A stretch of 64,000 bases of DNA from Oreohelix idahoensis (lineage: Eukaryota; Mollusca; Gastropoda; Stylommatophora; Oreohelicidae). The stretch covers positions 1 through 64,000 of the forward strand of contig JAMPIV010006387.1 of NCBI GenBank assembly GCA_024509875.1. Reading direction: 5' to 3'. Below the pieces are notes generated by a model, which was given only the letters and a program-made list of their open reading frames with translations, searched no databases and was not told the DNA's origin. The position numbers were made by a program, and so were the translations under genes. Positions 56,801 through 64,000 of this stretch are shown here, piece after piece (the stretch's first letter is position 1; every line of letters begins with the position of its first letter).

Positions 56801-59800
56801 CAGGATAAAAGTAGAAATAAGACTAGGACACACATAGAGAGGATATTGGAGGTGAACTAAGTCTTATAGTCGGACTGTGAACATTGACGGAGATGTACAG
56901 GTGTGTCAATATCAACAAATTCGGGAACAAGTATAGAGAGAGTTAAGGTGGTATAGTTACATTTGATTTGGTAGAATTGAAAGTGATGTATGGGATGGAG
57001 GAATGATGACACATGGTGTATCAACATAAGAGACTAGCGATAGTGCACACATGTCACGAGTACGAGATATTATATCTGAGTCTTGGGACTATAGTAGTGT
57101 GCGGAGTGATAAAAAAGTAAAACACTAAGGAGACTGTCTGGAAGAGTGAGACTGGATGAGTTTACTCAAGGATTGTGTACAGAGTGGACAGTGTACAGGA
57201 AAAAAAGGAAATACACGATTATGTATGTTTAGACGTGCACTAGGATGTATATATATAGTTACAATTGGTGTTGTACACAGACATATAGGAGATTTTTATT
57301 TAAGAAAGTTGGTTGTTTGTGGAGATTTTAAGGTAGTGGGGCGAGTGATGGTAATAGTAGTATTACGGTTAGTAGTGATAGTGTAAATGTTTGAGTATTA
57401 TGCGATATGATTTTATGAGGTACAGAAAGAAATATTTTTGGGAAGTGTGAAGAGGGTGAGTGAAGTTTCTTAACTGATGTGGTTGTTTGTAGGTTGAGGC
57501 ACACAGTGGATGTGACTAACACACACACACGACGATATATATATATAGTGGGGGGGGGGGGGGGGGCACAGAAGAGAAGAGTGCTGTTATAGGTGGTGAT
57601 AGGGTTTAGAGATATCATAGAGACTTGATAGGTTTGTGGGAGATGATTGTAGATGGTGCTAGGTTTATGGGGTAGAGGAGTGATGGTGGGGGAAATGAAG
57701 ATTTGACTGTGTATTAAGGTATGACATAGGGTTAGAGTAGTCTGTGGAGGAGTTGGGGGAAATGCTAGATTGCATGTATGGGAGAAGTTTATGACTATTA
57801 TGTGGTGAGAGTGATGTGATTCAGTGGTGGTGAACTGTAGATATTGGCGTTAAGGTGCAGGTTACGTGACAGTGGGTAATGAGAGGTGAGGAGTGTGTGG
57901 TACACGGAAATAGAATGGATAGTATCGGGAGAGGGAGGTAGATAGAGGGAGTGTGTAGCGAGACGTGGAGGGTGTGGTGTACGACTGAGAGATTGATTTA
58001 TGTACGTTTTTTTTTGGGGTGGGGTTTGTGGAGGTTGGATGAGGGGTATAAGAGGGTGAGATGGTGTGGGAGTGTAACGGATACACAGCTGGATGATGTT
58101 ATGGTGATAGGGCTTGCTTGGCAGGGGTAGAGGGAGATGGGACAGGGGTGGGAGAAGAAAGGGCGGATGGGGTGGGAGAGTGTTATTTAAATTATTACTT
58201 TTATGGGAAGTTGAATGGGGTTTTTATTGGGTGGAATAATAGGGAATATGGACAGATATATGGTGGAATTTTATTTAGGGTTTATAATATGGATTGGGGG
58301 AGAAACGGTGAAGGCAGATGTAAGTAGAAGATATACGTTCTAAGTGGGGTAAGGATGGGGGATTGTGTGTTAAGAGGACAGTATGGGATGATGTATTGAC
58401 GATAATGATTGTTTTTGGTGATGATGAGGGGGGGTGAGTGGGTGAAGTATCATGGATAGTATTAAGTTTGATGTAAGAGGGTATGATGGAGGGGTTTGGG
58501 GGGGGGGTGTGGGAAATGGCGCAGAATAAATGTATTGTAGAATTGTTGATGGAGGGGTACACGAGATGTCGGGGGGGGAGCGAATGAAAGGATGTGATGT
58601 GTGTGTATGGGAGCTAGTTGGATTGTGATGTGTTGATGATTGAGGGGTGGGGGTTAGGAGGTGTACAATGGGATGAGGGGGATGTGGGACAGGTATGTTG
58701 GTGCAAAAAAAAAAGAGAGCTGGTAGCAAGGGGTAGCGAGGATAGGGGGTGAGGAGAGATTGGATATAGCGAGTGTGACGAGATGGCATGTTTTATAAGA
58801 TGTAGTGATAGAGTGCTTTTATTACAGTGATGAGGTGTTAGATGTACATTGGTGGATGAGTGGCATTAGGGGGCGGATGTGATTTGTTGAATGAAGGGTA
58901 GTTTGGTAGATATTTGGTGGGGTGGGGAGGGACAGTGGAGAGGGGGTGATGGTAGAGTGAGAGGTTAGGGTGGTGTGGGTGTGGGGATATTGATGTAGAG
59001 ACAAAAAGAGGGAGATGGGGCATATATGTCTTGCGATAAGGGAGAGAGCGTTCTAACATGGAATTGATGTTAAGAGATCTACTGGAGTATGATGAGAATA
59101 CGTTGAGTCTGGGCAAGATGGAGTCGAGGAGATTCAACTAGTAGATACGGGTATTAGGGGGAGGGGTGTATGGAATGGACATAGATAGTAGGTGGTGTAG
59201 GGGTGAAGAGGGAGGAGGGGTGTTATGAAGATAACTTGACACATGGTTGTGTGGGAGTGGACAAGAGCGCGCTTGGTGTCTGTGATTGTACTGTTGGTGG
59301 ATGGGTTACTGAGATGGTTTGTTAAATAACTAGGTTGTGTGGATTAGGATGGTAAGGTGTATAATGATTAGAGAGGTGGTGAGGTTAAAATATACAAAAA
59401 CCCAATTTCCATACCATAGGTGTTGAGGATGGGACTTGGAACAACGGGCCAATGTGGGTAGGATGGGGAGAACATGATGAGTAGGAACCCCTTGAGTCGG
59501 ATGTAATAGGGTGTTTGTGGGAGAACATGGAGTGTGTGTGGGTGGGAAGTCAGTTGATTTTTTGAAGAGGAAGATAGGTTATAGAATTTACATAGGGGCG
59601 AGTTGGATGATGGATGAAAATATTAAGAAGATGGATCCCCCCCCCCTATATCCAGTCTTTTGTTTTTTGGGGGAGTGGTGGCTTTTCCTTGGAGGGTGGG
59701 AGAGGGGGTGACGTGGAAAAGATGATACACAAGAGATGAATAGAATGCGAGTGAGAGAAAAGAGAGAGGAGTAGGGGACACACCAAAGCCTTTATAGTGG

Positions 59801-61930
59801 TTGATAATGCAACAGGAGGTGGGGATATGGTACTCACAGAAGGATGTAGGTCGAAAATTGTGTTGGGGCCTTCACGAATCACGCTAGTTAAGAGTGTGGC
59901 TCGCCCGCACTTCCCCCAATCCAAGGCAGCCTTCAGGTGCCCTGATTTCATGGCCCGTGCAGTCTAGTCGCAGACTCTAGATTACTATAGAGGGGGTGGA
60001 CACACACATCACACACAGGTGTCTCGGTCGATCTTTTTGTATCTTTGTTATGTATCTAAAAAAAAAAAAATCGGGGGGTGTGCTGTGGGTTTCCCACACC
60101 ATTTAAACGGAGGCTATCATTTCAGAGGGGGAGTTGAAATAAGGAATGAACTATCATTATGTCACCTAAGTAGCGACCAAGTCTGGGGTAGTTCTCCAAC
60201 CTCCTCTAGCCCCCGCATGAGTGGAGTGGTAGTGGGAGCTATAGCCCCAGATGTGTGCCAAAAGGCCCTTTCAGAGAACATGTGGCGCTCTCAACTCTTT
60301 ATTTGAGTGACTACGTGCGTCAACCCCCGTCGGTTGTGAGGGTGGTCCTTGTAGGTTAGTAGTTAGTTTTTCCCCCCCTATGGTATCTTCTGCGTTAGCG
60401 ATTTGATGACAGCTGCATGTAGGATTATAGTATTTCTGGTGGTCACTATTACATTTCCTTTAGCACTCTTAGTTCTAGTCAGCATAGAGGATGAGAGTGC
60501 TCAACTTCTGCACATTATCCCCGAAGAGTATTGTCGAGCTACTTATTTATACAACAGGATGGCACATAGATAGTGGAGGATATACGTAGGTCTATGGAAG
60601 ATCGGAGTGGGGTAGAGTCTCTGCCATGAATACGAAGCTATGGTACTCTATAGTGCATACACTGATGAGTGGGAAACGGGGTCGTACTTAGGGGGGGGTC
60701 CCACGTGACGAGTACCCTATAGCGTCGGTTATTGTTACAATATAAATAAGGCTTGCTCGCTATTTGCCCGTCAAGGGGGGATTGTGGTGCATGAGGTGGA
60801 GGGGAAAAGTGGGGTGTCAGGAAAATCTATGGGTTTGGGGTGGTAGGGAGGGTGGGTGATGAAAATTATACATATCAGCATATTTTACTTATCCTAAGCT
60901 TTTAGATGGGAGCCTCCCTGGAAGGTAAATCATACACTAGTATCCCTTATTTCTTCTCTAGATGTTGCGGTCACAGGGGGAATCTCGCCTGTTCGTAGAT
61001 CTAGAGGAAATCGTGGACGACGGCTAGCATGTGCGCTTCGGTATAGATTTCACCAATCTGAATGGCGTTCTATAACAATTAACAACAATGCCCCACTCGC
61101 TCATGGATAAGATGTTATTTTACTAAGATTACTAGCTACGGTTTTCATGCTAGGGGGGAAGTAATAGGGGGAGGAAATTCTACTTGGGGTCCGCTGGGTC
61201 AGCATAATGCAATGGGGTGGGTTTGTTTGGGTATGTTTGTTACACTTCTTTCACAGTTGTTCCTGGGATATGTTCCCCTCTGGTATAAACATACATTAAA
61301 TAATAAATTCCTAGATATAGAGAGCACTTATAAGGTAAAGTACCGATAGCGTAGGGTCAGCTGTAACATGTCAAGACATTCTTCTTCTTGGCTTTCCTCC
61401 TCAAGACTGTGCGCTGGGTTCGAGAGTTCATATCTATATGTCTTATTATCTACAGCGCTCTCTTGTCACCACATTCTCTCAATTTTCGATATATATGACC
61501 AGTATGGTGGGGGGGGGGTCTCTATTACTTCAATGCTAATGCCAGTGACCTCTCTCTGGGTGCTTATACCACTCTTGCTGGCAGCCCTCAGCACACTAGA
61601 AGTTAACTATGGTGACTCCCCAGAGGGTAAGGTCGGGGTCGACCCACCCATTTTTTGACTGGTGGCCCTAAGGGGCACGGGGCATGGATCGGTAGGGTGG
61701 GAATGCCTGGACCCCCCCCCTCCCATCCCTGTTTCGAAACTTTAAATTCCAGGCTTCTCAACCTAGCTCTGAGTGGGTACCTCTGGAATAAAACTCCTAA
61801 ACTTAAGTGCTGGGGGGGTCACCAAATTACTATGGAGGGGCGGTAGGTGGGGGGGTGGGTGGGGGATTCACGACCCCTCGTAATAGACGCGGGGTATCTC
61901 ATTCGTGGGATCTCCAGCTTGGGGGGGGGG
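53881..61930. other. about 8 kb without recognisable features, possible assembly noise
   Basis: After the last good minisatellite unit, decayed pieces of it persist to about 54,193 (GAAAGACCCTGGGATA). Then no repeat, ORF or exon can be recognised. G greatly exceeds C between about 56,100 and 59,900. Homopolymer runs are frequent (G at about 57,549 and 61,920, A at 60,058-60,070, C at 59,637 and 61,716). Open frames here are short and Pro/Thr/His-rich on the minus strand, as expected from G-rich DNA. Either a strongly decayed G-rich repeat or poorly corrected long-read sequence. Confidence 0.55.
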
Positions 61931-61939
61931 TCGCAAACT

Positions 61940-62610
61940 GTGGGATCAGCCTAAGCAGCAGTTCTTCCATCAAGCGACTGCATTTCTGAGTAATAAAGCA
62001 GATGAGCTCCAAGGCTTTGCTGACAGCCATGACTTGAAAAAATTTTTTACCATGCACTCAAAGCGGTCTATGGTCCAACATCATCAGGATCATTTTCCCC
62101 TCCTTAATGCAGATGGAAAAACACTAATTACAGACAAGGAAAAAATTCTCCAACGCTGGGTCGAACACTTTAATAATATTCTGAACCAGCCATCATCTAT
62201 TAACGATGAAGCCATCAACCGACTGCCCCAAATTCCTATAAATGAAGCACTAGATGATATACCGACTTTGGAGGAGACTCAAACAAGCGATAGTCGTACG
62301 TCAACGTTCTAGTGGAAAGGCCCCCGGCTCCGATTCAATTCCTGTTGAGGTCTATAAAGATGGCGGTACAGTTCTGATAGAGAAACTTCACATGATCTTC
62401 CAGCAAATGTGGCAGAGTGAAACCATCCCACACAATCTCAAGGATGCGTCAATTATACATCTTTATAAACGTAAAGGTAATCGCCAAGACTGTAACAATC
62501 ATCGAGGCATCTCACTACTATCAATCCACGCTCATGTGCGACGTGATGCCTTCGCTGGGAAGATATTTGCCAGAATCCTTCTAGTTTTAATCGCCTATAG
62601 CTCATCTGAT
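61940..62610 (+). pseudogene. LINE ORF, N-terminal part of RT region (broken)
   Basis: Frame one (to 62,312) reads FLSNKADELQGFADSHDLKK, LITDKEKILQRWVEHFNNIL and PTLEETQT. After a one-base shift near 62,285, frame two reads SSGKAPGSDSIPVEVYKDGG, IPHNLKDASIIHLYKRKGN and CNNHRGISLLSI (to about 62,525). An about 20-base disturbance (HAHVRRDA) and a further shift near 62,600 follow. These are the successive blocks before the RT palm in a widespread LINE family. The 5' end is lost in the noisy region to the left. Confidence 0.82.
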
Positions 62611-64000
62611 TCCGGAAAGAACGTGGAACCACCGATATGGTGTTCGCTGCAAGACAGCTTCAAGAAAAATGCCAAGAACAGCACTGTGACCTGTACACAG
62701 CTTTCATCGACTTGACAAAGGCGTTCGACACGGTCAGTAGAGAGGGTCTATGGAAGATCATGGCAAAATACGGCTGCCCAAAGAAATTTATCTCAATAGT
62801 GCAGCAGCTGCATGATGGAATGCAGGCTAGAGTTCAGGAAAACGGTGAGCTATCGGAGCCTTTCTCAGTCTCAAATGGAGTTAAACAAGGGTGTGTACTT
62901 GCACCGACGCTTTTCAGTATCATGTTTTCTGCTATGCTGACTGATGCTTTCAGAGACGGGGACACAGGAATCGACATCAGATATCGTATTGATGGAAAAT
63001 TGTTTAACCTTAGGAGGCTTCAAGCAAAAACCAAGGTCAAATCACACACCATCAGGGATCTTCTGTTTGCTGACGACTGTGCCCTCAGTGCTGGCTCAGA
63101 GGCTGATCTGCAGCGTAGCGTTGATAGATTCTCCGAAGCCTGCTCCAACTTTGGGCTTACCATCAACACGGGGAAAACAGAAATCATGTACCAACCAGCT
63201 CCTGGCACAATTTATACTGAGCCAGTCATCAAGGTAAATGGTGAGAAACTGAATGTTGTGAACAGGTTCACATACCTTGGTAGTACACTATCCCAGAACA
63301 TCGTCATTGATGATGAGGTGAACACCAGGATCTCCAAAGCCAGCAGCACATTTGGCAGACTATACACCAACGTTTGGCATCGAAGTGGCATTAGTCTACA
63401 GACAAAGCTGAAGGTATACAGAGCTGCGGTGCTTCCAGTGCTGCTTTATGCATGTGAAACATGGACTGTATACAGGCACCACGTAAAAAAGCTCAACCAC
63501 TTCCATACAGTCTGTCTCAGGAAGATAATGAACATCAAATGGCAAGACAAGATCCCAGATACCGCCGTTCTTGACAGAGCTGGTATCCCTAGCTTCGATA
63601 CTATTCTGATGCAGTCACAGATTCGCTGGGCAGGTCATGTAGTCCGCATGCCAGACCATCGACTGCCAAAGATACTCTTTTATGGTGAGATGCAGAAGGC
63701 TGGACGCTCCCATGGTGGCCAGAAAAAGCGCTTCAAAGACACGCTTAAGGCTTCATTAAAAACCTTTGACATAAACCCAGACACATGGGAAGCTGCTGCG
63801 CAAGACCGAACTGCCTGGCGCACATCTCTTCGTAAAGGTGCAGTGGCATGCGAATCATCCAGAAGAGCAGCAGCGGAACAGCGGAGACAAGCTAGAAAAG
63901 ATCGTGAAATAAAACCTTCACATGAAGCAAACATTCCCTGCCCACACTGTCCGAGATCCTTCCAGGCCCGCATCGGGCTCATCAGTCACCTTCGTACTCA
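62610..64000 (+). CDS. LINE RT to C-terminal C2H2 finger (runs off the window)
   Basis: Open without a stop from 62,610 to the window end, first ATG at 62,637; about 463 codons. It contains FRKERGTTDMVFAARQLQEK, FIDLTKAFDTVSREG (about 62,705), SNGVKQGCVLAPTLFS (about 62,875), LLFADDCALS (about 63,061), RFTYLGSTLSQ (about 63,263), LLYACETWTVY (about 63,440), IRWAGHVVRMPDHRLPK (about 63,622), GGQKKRFKDTLK (about 63,716) and CPHCPRSFQARIGLISHLRT (about 63,940). The last is a C2H2 finger whose final residues lie beyond the edge. RT motifs are intact. The neighbouring 5' piece is frame-broken, so the copy as a whole is defective. Confidence 0.9.

Noticed and set aside
58370..58789. Pro/Thr/His-rich minus-strand ORFs in the G-rich segment
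   Set aside because: They are expected from G/T-rich sequence read antisense. They have no domain, repeat family or splice context.

Overview
Metazoan nuclear DNA, almost entirely repeats: nested LTR retrotransposons, many LINE copies, a Penelope-like element (PLE), SINE-like retroposons and two large tandem arrays. The only host-gene evidence is three short GT-AG exons with compatible phases at 46.9-50.4 kb on the + strand. The LINE families (RNase H-bearing copies with AAC tails, copies ending in a C2H2 finger, copies with a conserved IKEWT tail), the Gmr1-type Ty3/gypsy elements and the GIY-YIG PLE would fit a mollusc or another invertebrate. That taxonomic guess rests on remembered family resemblance only.

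Layout. 1-773: LINE fragment and unassigned DNA. 779-18,496: a minus-strand Ty3/gypsy element (TSD CTAAT, LTR about 1.1 kb). It encodes a coiled-coil gag-like protein, a protease and an RRM-like domain, but it has lost integrase and half of RT. Its right LTR holds a nearly intact + strand Gmr1-type element (8,033-17,329, TSD ATAAC, LTRs of 1,078 bp) with integrase upstream of RT and a SCAN-like gag. The same LTR also carries a 336-bp retroposon with a 12-bp TSD. 18.5-21.6 kb: a mosaic of LINE pieces on both strands. 21.56-32.5 kb: an 11-kb satellite of 51-bp units, with a 4,447-bp duplication and a 93-bp compound-unit block at its end. The unit is recognisably the 3' coding end of the LINE next to it.

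33.9-37.3 kb: a minisatellite split by a LINE, which is itself split by a solo LTR related to the Gmr1-type element. 37.6-38.4 kb: a tRNA-derived SINE and another retroposon. 39.3-43.5 kb: a LINE split by a PLE with a 13-bp TSD. The PLE 3' end carries a hammerhead-like core. 43.7-46.7 kb: further LINE pieces. 46.9-50.4 kb: three host exons with acidic LF-type motifs, interrupted by repeat debris in the introns.

51.0-53.9 kb: a second array of about 62-bp G-rich units, also derived from the C-terminal coding end of a LINE. 53.9-61.9 kb: about 8 kb with no recognisable homology, many homopolymer runs and a strong excess of G over C. It may be low-quality assembly. 61.9-64.0 kb: a LINE ORF that runs off the window with a C2H2 finger at its end.

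No complete cellular gene is present. The elements relate to each other by nesting, which gives a relative order: outer LTR element first, then the Gmr1-type element and the retroposon; LINE then solo LTR; LINE then PLE. The most notable points are the two tandem arrays born independently from LINE C-terminal coding ends, the RRM-like domain in the outer LTR element and the Gmr1 domain order of the inner one.
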